From: Dipetalonema caudispina | Taxonomy: Eukaryota > Nematoda > Chromadorea > Rhabditida > Onchocercidae | Length of the DNA stretch: 64,000 nt | Direction of reading: 5' to 3' | Assembly: GCA_013365325.1 (NCBI GenBank) | Contig: JABVXV010000193.1 | Location: 53,501-117,500 of the forward strand | In this document: positions 1-13,030 of the stretch, piece by piece | How the letters are laid out: each line of letters opens with the position of its first letter | Position numbering within the stretch: the stretch's first letter is position 1 | Notes under the pieces: generated by a model | What the model was told of the DNA's origin: nothing | The model's input: only the letters and a program-made list of their open reading frames with translations | Database searches by the model: none | Made by a program: the position numbers and the translations under genes

Positions 1-731
1 GCAACGAGCAATCATTTTTCTCAGTGAGTTTTGAACAAAAGATGTCAAAAAATAAAATACTCAAGAATATCGACAGTTGAATAACGACAAGATACACATT
101 CGAAAGCACAGAACAGTTTTATACCTTCAATTTGAATTTAAACTGGCGAAATTCAAAATCTTTTGTATCTTTCCTTCAAGGGAAATCAGACCATTTGATT
201 ATAATCCTCCAATAACGTTATTTTCATTTTAATTTCCATTCTATAACAGTAAGCATTCTTTCTGTAAACACCAGAATTAAATCAAATAATCGGAGTATCA
301 CCTCGAAGGTATAGAAGAAAACAATTTAAGGAATGAAACAATTTTGTTGAAAAACGAAGAACGAAGTCCGAAATGAAAACAGTATAGGGTGTCGCAAAAA
401 AATATAGTACATATCTGTCCTTGCTTGAAAAAGTTCTGGAAAATATTGGTTATCCTTGTAATAACATCGTTATCGCAATGTCACCTGAGATTAGGCTTGA
501 AAAGGATCTAACATCAAGCACATATGGAAATTAAATAACCCATTTCACCATATTTTAATCCTTATAAACCGTTACATATTTGCTAAATCATGGCTATTCC
601 TTGCTTGTCCCAAAACAAGCAAATAATTACAAAATAATCCAGTACCACTCAAAAGGCATAGAAAAAAAGCTATTTAGGAAATAAAATATTTGGAAGAAAA
701 CATTAATGAAACATATCCGACAATATATGTT
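1..731. other. AT-rich 3' flank of the ELOF1 gene, no gene seen
   Basis: I see no exon, RNA gene or repeat family here on either strand. On the minus strand it must contain the ELOF1 3' untranslated region, because the ELOF1 stop codon is at 732-734. I did not find an unambiguous AATAAA signal for that transcript. Confidence 0.5.
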
Positions 732-1589
732 TCACCGGTTTGCTTGCTCGCATGCATCGATCCAATCCGAATAAACATCAATTGGTTCAGATAAATAATT
801 GATATTTGTTTGGAAATCTTCAAGACATACTCTACATGAGATAAAACCCACATTGCGTTCACGATCCCTAAAACAAAGAGAAAAATTGCGAGTAGCACTG
901 AAATTTACGATTTTTTAAGTTTTTGAAAACAATATCAAACTTCGACCGTAATCACTGCTGAAAGTATCGAAAACGCATGAGTTTTACATTAAGTTAGGGT
1001 GGGAAATGAATTTAATATGGATTGTGATTCAGCACCCCAAATTGTTTTATCCTTCTATGTGACATTAACTGCAATTCTTCAAGCGCATCATTTACAGTGG
1101 AAATTCCCTTAGTACAGTTGATTTGAAGATTTTTTTTCCTCAATGAAAAGCCCATCAATACCTTTCTTCCGATCGATTTTAAGCTTAAGTTTAAAAGATA
1201 TCTAATCCACTGAGGGAGACTTACGAATTCAATGACCAAATATTGAAATGAGGTTCTGTACATATTACATAAATTAGGATTACGTATTCTTCAACAGCAA
1301 AATGACTTTGACTACTTTTTTTTAAGTCACTAAATTGCTCCTGGATGAAGAAAACATAAGCAGTTACTTCGGGCATTTTGTGCGCTACCTAGATACTTTA
1401 TACAGTAACAGTTTGCAAGTTATGAGGCCAAAATAGATATTTAGAGTTGGGACTTGTGGAAAAAAACTCATACATTTTAACTTCGCACACTCTTTCGTGA
1501 TTGCAGAATGGACAATTGAATTGTGTTTCCAGCGGTACAATTGATTTCAGTTTTGGTGGTGGTTTTCGTTTTACTTTACGCTTTCCCAT
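732..1589 (-). CDS. ELOF1: Transcription elongation factor 1 homologue (ELOF1/Elf1), two exons
   Basis: Exon 1 is 1589-1474 and exon 2 is 867-732, joined across a 606-bp intron (donor GTATGAG, acceptor TTTTAG) that splits the Met39 codon AT|G. The product is 83 aa, the same length as human ELOF1. It begins [13 protein letters not shown], the basic N-terminal tail of the family. The zinc ribbon has all four cysteines: C26 and C29 in CPFC, C50 and C53 in CRVC. It ends with the family signature [17 protein letters not shown] followed by QANR and a TGA stop. ELOF1 binds elongating RNA polymerase II near the DNA entry site, and in yeast and human it helps transcription through chromatin and transcription-coupled repair. 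The neighbouring minus-strand gene lies several kilobases upstream, so an operon is unlikely. The start is the ATG before the conserved tail; an in-frame upstream ATG at 1616 is not needed. Confidence 0.95.
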
Positions 1590-3597
1590 TTCAATATCCT
1601 TAACCAATAGTAACAATTACACGAAACTGAAAATTACAAACGTTGTCTTAACCAGAAGTTTTAAATCAAAATATGCATAACCATAAACAAGTATATTAAA
1701 CTGCTATATGTTCAATATAACTGAGAATTTCAATATAACATGTAATTATTGTAAATGTAAACAACCACGGATAGCTCAACACAACCTTTCAAATCGCTGA
1801 TAATGACTAATCAAGCAACCCAAGCAAATGACTGATAATTCAACGTTTAACGCGGTCCTACAATGAAATTACAATGTATCTAATTTCTTCTAATCACAAG
1901 GATTTTTTTGCATCATTTATTGATTGATGCATTACTGTCATGAATTCAGGAGGCAGGGACATATGTTTTGGATCTTAAGAAAGGTTAGCTAGGGAATTCT
2001 TCATTATTTCCTATGGCATTATCGAAGTATAGACGGGAAAAAGAAAAATGGAAGGTAAGGCAGTGTGAGATCATATTAGTAAAGTATTGGATTAATTTTA
2101 CAGTGATATGTAGAAATGAAAAATTACGAGTGAAATCTTCGAAGGTGACGTATTTTTAACTATTTTATGAGATAATGAAACAACTGTATGTTATCCATGT
2201 GGCAAAAATTGGACATGTCGTTCTGGATATTTTATTACGTTTACAATTAATGCTAACATCATAGAAATTGAAAAATTACAGCCCCTCAAAGTGATGCATG
2301 CTTACGGTAGTTTTTCATAATATTCGCTGGATTATTTATCTTTTTAAAACCTATTTAAAAATAAGTTAGTAACTTATAAATTGTCAACTTTTTCTGATTT
2401 TTAGAAAGTATCGAAAATAAATAGAAAATAGAGTGAAAGGAAAAGGAAAAGTTGTCTTTTGATTAGGCGACAAAGTCGCAAAGAAAAAGCTTTCTCTTTG
2501 CTTTTATTCTTGATTATCGAGAGAAAAAGTTTTGTAATTCAAAAATAATTTTTCCCTTTCCTAAAAAGTAATTTTAGAAGTGACTTAACGAAAATTTTAA
2601 TTTCTGTGTAAAACTGTTTTATGTACATTTTTGTTGTTTAAAAATAAGAAGACAGTAGTATAATTAGTTTGCATAATACATCTCTCTTGAATTATCATAC
2701 TAAAAGTATTGATAGATGAGTTCATTAAATAGGCATCATTTCCTGCATAATTATTATATTTTGTTTTAAAAAGTTTAATTTTGTTTCATGGTTTAAACGT
2801 TTTGTCCGATTAATCATAATAACATTTAAAGGAATATTTCGATGTTAGATCGAAAATGATTCTCATTGCATGTTGCTTAATCTATAATCAAATTCAATTC
2901 AAATACCGTTTTAGGCGAAGGTTAATAAATTCATTTGCTCTATTTATAAATAACAAAATGATTCACCAGACATGCAATCTTTTATATAAGTAAGCATATT
3001 ATTCCATATGTTAGTGTCTTATTAAATTTGATTATGATATGTAGAGCAGAAACCCACATTATCTTGATCGGAGGGTTTGCTTGTTATTTTAGTAACAATT
3101 GGGGTATGCTATTTTTTGAGGTCAAATTATTACATCTCCAATATAATTTAGGATTTAGTAACTTTGTCAGATAAGATTGACAACTCAATCTTCTGTAAAT
3201 TTTCCTTGCCAATAACAACAAGCACGGTAGCAGTCGCTCCCGTTAAAAAAATTTCAATTGTAAACAATAACAAAATGTAAAATATATGAAGTGTTAAAAA
3301 GTCATCCGCTCGTGTACTGATTTATTTTTTCAGTTGAAAACCTTGGAAGTAATGGATTTTTAAAAATTACAACAAATTTCTAAATATTGCAGTAAAACAT
3401 TTCTTGCACTTCTAGATGTTACAATAAAAGTTACTAAATATTGCCATCCTATATAAAGAGCAACTAAAATAATTCGTTCTTTATTTTAATTTAAAATACA
3501 TGCTCGCATTCATATCTATCTTTCCGTAAGCTTATCATTGCTGTTAACAGAGCAGTATCAGCGATATGGAAGACAAATTAGTTCCAAGTATTGAAAT
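1590..3597. other. AT-rich intergenic stretch
   Basis: About 2 kb with no convincing exon on either strand. It is dominated by A/T runs and short reading frames with many stops. It separates the ELOF1 start from the last coding-like stretch downstream of the Egalitarian-like gene. Confidence 0.5.
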
Positions 3598-3980
3598 TTA
3601 ATGGCTAGACAGATAAAGTAGGGAAGGCAGCTTCGCTCTGTATTATTAAATACATTTTTAAATTTTCAAATAAAAATTGTATTATCAAATACATCTTGTG
3701 TTTTGCATTTGCATTTGCACTATCATTAGGTAATTACCTTGTAGTTTGATGACGCATTATAATTTTCTTTGGTGATATCTTCACACACAACATCTACGCA
3801 ATTGTTAATCAATTCACGATTTGCAATGACACTTTACGTTATCAAATCCTTCATAAGAATATTGATAAAATCTCTTTCTGACATCCCATGAAGGCTTAAA
3901 GCTTCATTTACAGATTCAGTTCCGGATTCTTGTCCCTCCAAGCAGCCACTTTTATATTTTATTGAAACTTCATAGTCCAG
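3598..3980 (-). other. Two candidate 3'-terminal exons of an unrecognised gene, or a gene relic
   Basis: On the minus strand an acceptor (TAACTAG) at 3981 opens a coding-like stretch reading LDYEVSIKYKSGCLEGQ and then GMSERDFINILMKDLIT. If the GTAAAG donor after 3838 is used and spliced to the acceptor before 3637 (AATACAG), the frame closes as AKLPSLLYLSSH with a stop at 3598-3600. If exon one is instead read on to the better donor at 3738, an in-frame TAA interrupts it at the GTAAAG position. Amino-acid composition is protein-like, but no family is recognised and the reading phase does not connect to the Egalitarian-like exons upstream. It may be the 3' end of that gene, a separate small gene, or a decayed remnant. 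Confidence 0.25.
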
Positions 3981-4307
3981 CTAGTTACTAGTAATGATTT
4001 ATTGCATAAAAATTGTAATAAAAAAAAAAGAAAATTGCAAAAAAATTGCAAAATTAGACATTCAAAATTTTTATTGAAGTGCAAACTTTCTATTAATTTT
4101 TGGATGTGTGGAGTAATGAATTTACTACCTTCAAGCACATAGAAAGGGACCTATATTATGAATGCTGAAAAAATATTTAAAATGGGAGGAACTTAAAGTT
4201 TTGTTGGGGACAAAAGAAAAAAGTTGGAGTTTGATCCAAAAATATTTACGGACTCCACGCTGAAGGAATAGAGATAAAATGAAAGGACAGCGTGCGAAGA
4301 GAAGATG

Positions 4308-7300
4308 TCATGAATTCTGAAGGTGACATATGTTCCGTCTTGAAGCGTAAGTGTGAATGAAAACTTTAAAGGCTTTATTTTGGAGAAATGCTGCAGGACT
4401 GTTTATCGTAGTTATGAGGATTTTATGGTTATGTTTTAGGTGTAATATGTACAATAAGGACATATTGATAATAGGGTCTACTGACTGAACAATTAACCGA
4501 ATACTAGTGATATGAAGTACCACATCGAATACCACACTAAAATTCTTCATTATATATGCATTAGTAGTATATGTAAATATTATGAAATCAATATTTACAA
4601 CAGTATAGTGGGACAGATAACTACTGAGCTTAACATCTTGATCACATTTGATGAATGATTTCCTGCTAACACCCGTAACTTACTAAGGTAATGCTTAATT
4701 GTATCCAAGCCTGCAGCCGATGATCGTATACTCTCAATTTTATATCCTAACCTCCCACTTTTTTCTAAGAGGCAATTCATTGAATTTGTGTATTTTAAAA
4801 AATATTTCCTTAACAGCAGAAACTAGGACGTAGCACGACTTACTTCTCTCTAACTTGTAGCACAAACGAACAATAAATATTGCATGTTTAAATACATTAA
4901 ATAAGATCAACCTTGGAGGATGTACAAAGAAATAGACACTTGTTACCTACATTTTCTAATTATAAATCCTAGTAAAACTTATTCCCTGAAAAATATGCTG
5001 AAAACAGCAACTGAATTTTCCATTATTTCATGATAAATCAAATCCAACTATATAGTACTAACAAAATAAGAACTCAATGTTTACAAAGAGACCGTGGGAA
5101 GTGAAATTTAGGCACGATAATGTTGCAATCCCTAATATAAGTGCCTCTAAGGAAGATGAATTGCTCACCGAAAGCTTCGGCTAATTCAATAAGTGACGCA
5201 TGTTCTTCAATGAATTTCAGAAATGTGTCCGCATTTTCAGCACGATTCAGCAATTCTTCCATGAAATCGCCATCATTTGCCTGTAGTCATTATGGCCTAT
5301 TATTTATTTCGCACTACAAAAAGGTTCCTTACTTTCTTGTTGGAATTGCAAAAAAGAAGTAACTAGCTAGAGTTTTTTATCCTCAGACTTAAATTTTTGA
5401 GCAATTTCGCACAGCTTTCTTATTAGTTTGAAATTTAGAATATCAGCTTTCTTTACTCATATAAGTCTAGAAATCTGGATAAATCAAGAAACCCTTACAT
5501 TAATCAATTTACGTAATGTGTTTACGGTGACATTTTCCCTGGATTTTTCATCGATATAACGAAGAAATTTGAGCATCTCGGTACGAAATGTATAACTTCT
5601 CATCCAAACACGATCTTCCGAAATTTCGTAGAGATGTGAGCGGACAACAATAAAATCAACCATATAGGAGTAATAAGCAAAAGTATCACTAAAATCACAC
5701 ATTTTCAAAAAATATAAATTCAGCGGTATGATTCAGTTCAGGTGGCAAACACATTTATTGTATGGATGAAGAAGGATGTAATCAGAGTTCTTATGTTTGT
5801 TTCATATTCTTGTAGCAGTTAAAATAATACGCAACAAAGTTAAACCCATAACAACAGCTATGATAGCCAGGAAAGAAATTACTGGTAACTAAAGACAAAT
5901 TCATTGCAAATCAATGTAGTTAGTTGTTACCCTTCAATGAGTTTGTCGAATATCTGTCGAAATGTTTTGGCGCCATCAAGCAAACATTTATCCACTTCTT
6001 TCGTTTTTTTTATCTCATCATGAATAATATCATTGTAAAACTTCCAATAATTTGAATTCATTTCCGTTTCTGCTTCAGTATCGATAGAATTTTTCAGCAC
6101 ACACTGATATTTTTCAAGCAATCTGTCCATCCTTCCTGTTTCTCCGACACGCCATATGTCATCATGGTCGTCAGCTAAAACCACTTTTGTGGCTGTCCAA
6201 GGATGAGCTGCCTCGTACGCCCGATAAGCCAGGACTTTCACCTGCAAAAAGACAAGAAGTACATTTAGCAAATCTTCTTTCTTATTATGTACGAACACCA
6301 TTTTTCTCAAGGTTAACTAAGTACTCGTATTTCCTCTCTCAGACTTCGAGAAGCTGTATTTGACTGCAGAAAGATACCAGCATCAAAAGATGCGATCAGT
6401 TTTAGCTTTGCTAGATGTCTGATGAATCTCGGTCTACTGGATACTCGTAAGAGTTGAACTTTCAATCCTCCAATCTTTAGGAATTAATCATGAAATATTA
6501 AGAGTGGTTCATGAATGATTACTGAGCACTATACGATTCCGCTATCCTAACTTTAATCTATCCAAAGAAAATTGGAACTATTTCCAATTAAAGGGACTGA
6601 AAAATCAGAATTGTCATTACAATAAATTTAGTATTTCACCTTTTACATAAAAAGAAAGCAAGTTTTTCATTTTGGCATTTTGACAATTTCAGTAATGCTC
6701 AAAGATTACAGGAGATCAACTTACCAATGTTCCTACAGGATATCTGTTTGCTAGATTTACTTCATTTGATACATTCTTGCTTAAGCCGAACACCGTTTGA
6801 GTCGTCCAAGGCCCACGAACTATTTCAATTTTGATATATCCCGTGCTGCTCACTGCGCTAACAACTTTGCCTACACCATCCAAAACAATGCTTTTATCAT
6901 ATCTGAAAGCTTTCTAACTTCGGAATTTGAAAAGTGTACCTTGAAATAAACTTAAAGGCTGTCCTATCAAGCTGTTTCTAATAAAAGATTTACAGGTAAA
7001 AATACAATAAGAAATGGAAAACTCAACAGCATTCTGCAAAACTCATTGTATGCATGAAATCCGAGTAAGAGAAAATCCTACGCGGTCAAGTTGCTACATG
7101 AATTGTATACACAAGTGTTGATACTACTTTTGATGTTATCAATATTTTCATCACCTTATGGCATTTTTATAAGTGGGTAAAGCTCTACGTTCCCATGCTG
7201 ATGGAATTTCCAAACATGTAGGACTGAGCATAACGGTATTGTTTCGGTATAGAATGAAAAAATTCCCGTGTTTCGCCAAAAAGTCGCATACTTTTTCTTC

Positions 7301-8151
7301 AGTATTTCCAACTTCGAGTGCAACTACCTGTAAATTACATTATTATACAAACTTATTAGCTATTTACTGATTAACAAATTTTGATGTTCAATCTGCCCTT
7401 GGGATTCCACCACTTCATATTTTATCGACCGTCGTACATAAGAAAAAGTTGGCCACTGCTAGAATGTACCCAAAAAGATATTTCATGATGCAAAACTCAT
7501 ATATCAAAGCCTGGAAAACATGAGATGAAGCTTCATTCCTCAAACTACTCATCATTAAATAACAATCACACTAAAAGAGTTGCTCCCATCAAAACTTTTT
7601 CAGAATACGTCAAAACTAACTAACGGTATCAAATCGCATGATCACTTGAATTACAACGTTCACGTTACGTTTTGATTGATCGATGTGACATAGGAAATTG
7701 ACCAAATACCCGAACATTTCGCGAAATTCTTGTGAATGATTCCTGACAAGATCGAACGACACTTTAAAGATATTAGTACGAATTTCGATGAATGTTTTCA
7801 GATCGTTCAATGTTTTGAAATTATTTCCCTGAAATAAAAAGTAACAAAAGCTTAACAACATTTAATGAATTTCGAAAGAATCTGACCGCCAATAATGTTC
7901 CTTTCACAGAAATCAGGTTAACATATACTAGATCGGACATCAACCACGCAGTAACCCAATATCTAAATTCTACTTGAAGAAAAAGATAGACTAGAAATCA
8001 TTACCTTATCAATTTTACTGACGACATCGTTCAACTGTCCTAATGTCAAAGCACCACTTTCAGCAAGGACTCGATCCAACAATACTATTTGTTTCAATTC
8101 TTTGTCAATTTGTTCTTGAGTAAAAACCGGTCTTTCATTTATGTCATCCAT
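4308..8151 (-). CDS. Egalitarian-like protein with winged-helix-like repeats and a degenerate exonuclease-like C-terminal region
   Basis: Exons with matching phases and good splice sites are 8151-8005, 7828-7625, 7327-7155, 6902-6725, 6241-5931, 5688-5499 and a seventh starting at 5280. The seventh exon either reads to a TGA at 5074 (469 aa) or uses the GTGAGC donor after 5169. The second option joins 4764-4599 and 4536-4308 in phase, giving 569 aa. Residues about 1-160 hold two units ending FLxxH..FF.L (for example FLAKHGNFFILY), and a third unit lies at about 375-430 (TFLKFIEEHASLIELA). This spacing resembles the N-terminal repeats of Egalitarian/EXD1-type RNA-binding proteins. Exons 4 and 5 carry a paired motif, GPWTTQTV and HPWTATKV, possibly an OB-like fold. 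The last exon aligns loosely with a 3'-5' exonuclease domain (VVFDV, then NSPAAFLQ and VFIHTYAS) but lacks the catalytic Asp/Glu. A CCCACATCAG acceptor directly precedes the ATG. Family assignment is inference; gene reality is well supported by phase. Confidence 0.6.
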
Positions 8152-8160
8152 CTGATGTGG
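8149..8160 (-). promoter_or_regulatory. Probable spliced-leader (trans-splice) acceptor of the Egalitarian-like gene
   Basis: On the minus strand the start ATG follows a pyrimidine-rich tract ending CCCACATCAG with no gap, so translation begins at the first base after an AG. In nematodes this is typical of an outron 3' splice site, although a 5'-UTR cis-splice would look the same. Confidence 0.4.
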
Positions 8161-10559
8161 GAAAATAAGACTTCATTTATTGAAAACTCGAAATGTAACA
8201 CTTTCATACATCTTTCAGTGATATGGAAATGACAAATGATATGAGGAAATAACGCACTGATGAGGGAATGGAGAAATACAGTATGGACGACAAAATCTTA
8301 AGTAACGCAATGTAAAATAAAAGTAATGTCAAAAGAATTTTCTAGAAAATTTCCCATTTACAAAAAGATAAAAACTGATACTTTCGGTGTACCTTATACT
8401 TCTATGCCAGGAAATAACATACACAATGGATAACATAAATAATATAGCGCCACATAAAATTAATAGAAATGACAAAAGATACAGGTGAGTTTCGATGAAC
8501 ATTCAAATACACGAATTATCGTTCATCCTTACTATACAAAAGACTTCGCCTTCATTCCAATTTCAATCACTTCCATATACAAGTTGTGAATTATTGCTGT
8601 TTGTCTTGGAATTAGTAAACTGTTTATTAGAACTGTGCTACCTATCCTCAGTTTTTTCTTTTTCGCGTTTACATAAAGAAAATATAACATTCTCAATGTT
8701 CTCCGAAAACCGAAGCGTACAACAATTGAAGTCCAAAATGACAGTATTACAAGGCTACCGTACCCCGAAAGAAGAATTCACGGGCGCAATCTATGATTTC
8801 ACAATTCGTTGCATACAACGAGGATGAAATATTCAATCCTATGCAATTGATGAGTTCTAAATTGCTCTGATTTTAACCAAAAGAAGTGGGAGCAGAGAAG
8901 CGATGCACTGATTTGGAAAGAGTTGATGTTAGGGAGTGAGAGAATATATAGATAATGTGGTTTACCCAGCCAGAAGTGAAAATAAGATACAATTGGTAGA
9001 GTATGTAATCAGACGATGGATAGGGAAAATAGGAAGGATGAAGTGTTTAATTAGTTGTAACTGTTAATTACAAGCAGTATTTAGTGTATATGTTAGAAGG
9101 AAATGCAAGTTAGCAATCAATTTAGCATCAATTAAACATCCATCTAAAATCTTAAACTGGATCTGGTTGGGTTATTTGCTATGCGAATAAACTGGAAATA
9201 TTCGAAATAATGAATATCCACTTGAACTGTGAAAAATTCTACCTTATGCAAATTAAAATTTGTTTGCAATTAACAAATGCATTGCTTCCTCATTATCCGG
9301 ATTTTTTGCTAATCACTGAGTGAAACAGTTTTCCTATTTTGCTATTGCTACATTCTGGATACTATTCTCCAGAACATTCGAATTCACAACTCTAAATAGT
9401 TTATATGGCATATTGATCTTAGTAAAGTCTTAATTCAATAGGTATTTCTTAAACTGATGAATTTAAAAAAAAGCAAAGTATTTTTATCTTTAAACAGCTT
9501 TACCAGTAATTAATACAAGAACCGTAATTCCATTAAACAAAGTGCAAAATAATAACTTTTCATTCAGCTTATTTCGAACTTTCTTTTTTTTCTCTTCCTT
9601 TTCCATTTAATATTTTTAAAGCAGTTTCAATTTTTTTTAAGTGGTCATTTCAGATTAAAAGGATACCTTTTGCTTTGTTTCAAATTTAAAATTGCAGCCA
9701 AGATGTACCTTAATTTTTGGAACTAAGAAAAACAAAAATAACTCCAACGTTTCAAAACTCATCTTTATCAATGTCATATTGATTAAATTTGGTTATGATA
9801 GTTTAAGGGAGGTGCTAAAGCTTATTTCACATTTTGTTATGTTGTAATAAACAATCCAAGACATTATTCAAGTTGCGGAATATGAATTTTATCACTAAAC
9901 GATATGCTAATCATATATAATTCAAATAAGTTTAACTTTTCGCTTTCAATTAATATTCCTCAAATGATGTTAATCATTTACAAATCGATTCAATTAGAAC
10001 ATATTGTAAACTATAAATTGATATATTCCAGGAAGGAATTAACAGCAGCTCCAAATTTTCAAAATTCTTTCCCTTAGTTCTTAAAATTAATTTCAACAAA
10101 AGATATTTATTTGTTTCATTATAATCGTAATATTTAGGGTAAATCGGTATTCCCTATAACTTATCAATGACATGTATCTTTTACTCTTCTTGGTACAGTT
10201 TTTTTCCGTGTCATCTGAATGAAAATCCTCATTATTGTGACATCTGAATGAGATAAAAAAAGGTATTGAAAATTAAATTCATTGCTAAATACTGAAATTG
10301 ACTGAATTAAGAATCATTGGGGTTAACGATTGTAAAATATTTTAAAAATTTGAAATTTTACCCAAATTTGAGCATTTCGATGATTTTGTGCTTTAAATTT
10401 TTTGCAAATTATTGATTCTTTCATTTTCCTTCCCGATGATTGTTGTATTTATTATGTTAAAGTTATTTTAACATTTCGTTAAACGAATGGATAATACTAT
10501 TAAAAAGTTTTCACGATAATATGATATGATCTCCATCATAAAACATCTGCTAAGCAATG

Positions 10560-10584
10560 TTTTTTTTTTTTTTTTTTTTTTTTT
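10560..10584. repeat. Poly-T tract
   Basis: An uninterrupted run of about 24-25 T in the intergenic region; a simple homopolymer. Confidence 0.9.
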
Positions 10585-11430
10585 CACTTTTGCTTCCTTT
10601 AATCCATTCCTCCTCGTTTTTAAGTAAACCATAAATTTGAGGCAGAATTTTTTTGAGCGAGAATGTAGTCGGAGAATCATTCGTATGAAAGGAAAGGCAT
10701 GTTTTGTTATCTAATTTGATGGAATTGTTGCTTAAATTATTAAAATAAACTAGCTTGAAATTTTTGCTACTACCGAAAAGAAATATGAAGAAAGAAAAAA
10801 ATTTACGCAGCAAAACTTTTTAATTGGTTAATTTCAAACACACACAATGATAGACTAAATACATTAAGTGTTCGTAATTTTAATAAAAGTAAAAAGAGGA
10901 AAGGAAAATTTGACCATCAGTTTTTAGCATAATCATTTTTTGCATTTTGTCGAAAATCTTTTTCTACCCATAAAAAAGTGGTGGAATAAAATAAAATTTC
11001 ATTTTAGAATATGTTCAAAATTCTTGTTTCTTTTTTTTGAACTTAATGCAGAAAAAATTTACAAATATCAAATTTAAAATTTTGAAGAAAGGAATAAAAG
11101 TGAAAAAAGATATGCGAATTTAAACATGTTGAATTTTTGAAAGCAAACTTTTGCTCCCTGAATTTGCTCGATCGTGAAATGATGGAATGTGGGATGGGAA
11201 AAGAATTTGAAACAACTGTTTTCAATTTTCTTCTATCTTCCATGGGTTTTCCATGCTATAGCTGTGAATAAAAACTTGTTTTCCACCTATAACAATCACA
11301 TTTCAATCTATAAATTATCCAATTATTTTGCATTTCTCTTCAAACTTGCCGTCATTTAGTGGTAGGAAAAAAAGAAGTAGGAAAAAAGAAGTGTAATGAA
11401 TAATTAATCAGTAATGTTATGAAAATATTG

Positions 11431-11436
11431 CAGCTG
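11431..11436 (+). promoter_or_regulatory. CAGCTG E-box upstream of myosin
   Basis: A palindromic CAGCTG hexamer, the form preferred by MyoD/HLH-1 family factors, about 2.0 kb upstream of the myosin ATG. A six-base site also occurs by chance, so function is inference. Confidence 0.25.
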
Positions 11437-12636
11437 CAGGAAAGAAAGAAAAAAGAAAACAATGAATAAAAAAAGAAAATTGAACAAAATTTGGTGATTT
11501 TATTTCGATTTAATCAATTGTTTAAATCAATAATAAACAAATAATAGTTGCCAGTTGAATAATCTTGACATATTATTTATTAGCAACTTGACTTCAATTT
11601 TTTAACATTTTCTTTGTCAGTTATGTTCATTCTTGAATCTTTGGAATTTGTTATAATTGTAATAAATAGTTCGCCAGGCATAAAAAATTTAGATTATGCA
11701 TGACTTTTATGTCAGCCATTCGAGAATTCTCGGGAACAAGCCTTTTTTCCTCATCATTGAGCTTTCATTTGTGCTTCGACTTTACTTCTTCATTCTCTAA
11801 TTTTTTTTCAACACTACTACTATTTACATCATTTGTAATCTTCATGGAAACTTTTAAAATGACAGTTGGATGCTTTGATTGCTTTAAACTAGGAATATTA
11901 TCAATCCTTTCGAGTATTTTAAAATGATAGGAATAAATTCCTCCCTTATTTTGAATTTTCTTTATCAAAGATTCACTTTTCCAGTGGGATTAATTGACAA
12001 AAAAAAAAGAATTAATCAAAAATTTAAAATAAATTTATATTTTTATTTATCATTTTGATACGACTATTTGAAGATTACTCATTAAAACAGGGAAAAAAAC
12101 TTATCGTCTTTCATTTTTTGTTGAAAAATGAAAAGTAAAAGAAATATTTGTTAGAGATATGAGCAAAATAACAATTTGATGCCTGAAGACTTGCATCATT
12201 TTATTTGTGTTTTCTTCATTCATTTTCTGAATTTGAACTTGAAAAAAAAAAAAAAAAACAGAAGAGGAAGAAGGAGAAAATGCATTATCTTGTATACATA
12301 TACTTAAATACATTTTATTAATAGGGGAAAGTGTTAAAAGTGTGCAAGGATCATGAAGGCTTTGGTTGAAATTTTGCTTTTTTGTTTTGTTGAAACGATT
12401 TGAAAAGTTGAAATCGTCATCAATATTGCACACTTTTCTACGTTGGTTAGGATGAGGATAAAAATCATGTAAAAAAGAGAGAGTATAAAAGCTATAATAA
12501 CAACTGTTAAAATTTCAAGGAAAATATAATAGAGTGGGGGTGGAAGGATTTGGAGAAGTGATGTTACATGTTAATAAATCTTGACTTAGAAGAGGTTAGA
12601 AGTTAAACAGGAACTTATGTAATGTGTATGTGTATG

Positions 12637-12660
<24 letters not shown>
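12637..12660. repeat. TA dinucleotide microsatellite
   Basis: About twelve TA units immediately after a TGTATG-rich stretch, upstream of the myosin gene. Confidence 0.9.
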
Positions 12661-12667
<7 letters not shown>

Positions 12668-12808
12668 ATATGCTTTAGACAAAGTTTACAAAGTAGAAGA
12701 AGCTGAAAAATGTAAGATGAGGCAATCTTTTCTTTTGTTATTTCTACGACGCTTTTTGCGTTGCCTGATCTATCTCAGAGCTCCACTAAACAACTTAGGT
12801 TGTAGCAA

Positions 12809-12814
12809 CAGCTG
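12809..12814 (+). promoter_or_regulatory. CAGCTG E-box upstream of myosin
   Basis: Second CAGCTG hexamer, about 650 bp upstream of the myosin start codon; candidate MyoD/HLH-1 site by motif only. Confidence 0.25.
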
Positions 12815-13030
12815 TAGCTATAACTTTTCTTCCTTTCTTCATGGCTTTTCTACCTTCCTGCCACTACCACATTATAAATATAAAATTCAAAGCATATTGT
12901 TTTGGTATAGGGAGGAGTAATAGCTCAAACTCGAGCCCGAGATCGAGATCGAGACGGAACTGCCGATACGGCTGTTCTATTTGAATGTGTGAATTGGTTG
13001 TGTATGCGAGTTCTCTTTCTCTGTTACATA

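Noticed and set aside
1012..1263. An 83-codon minus-strand open frame
   Set aside because: It lies wholly inside the ELOF1 intron, has no splice sites joining it in phase, and matches no family.
8495..8827. A 110-codon plus-strand open frame
   Set aside because: No recognisable domain, no acceptor or exon context, and composition like its AT-rich surroundings.
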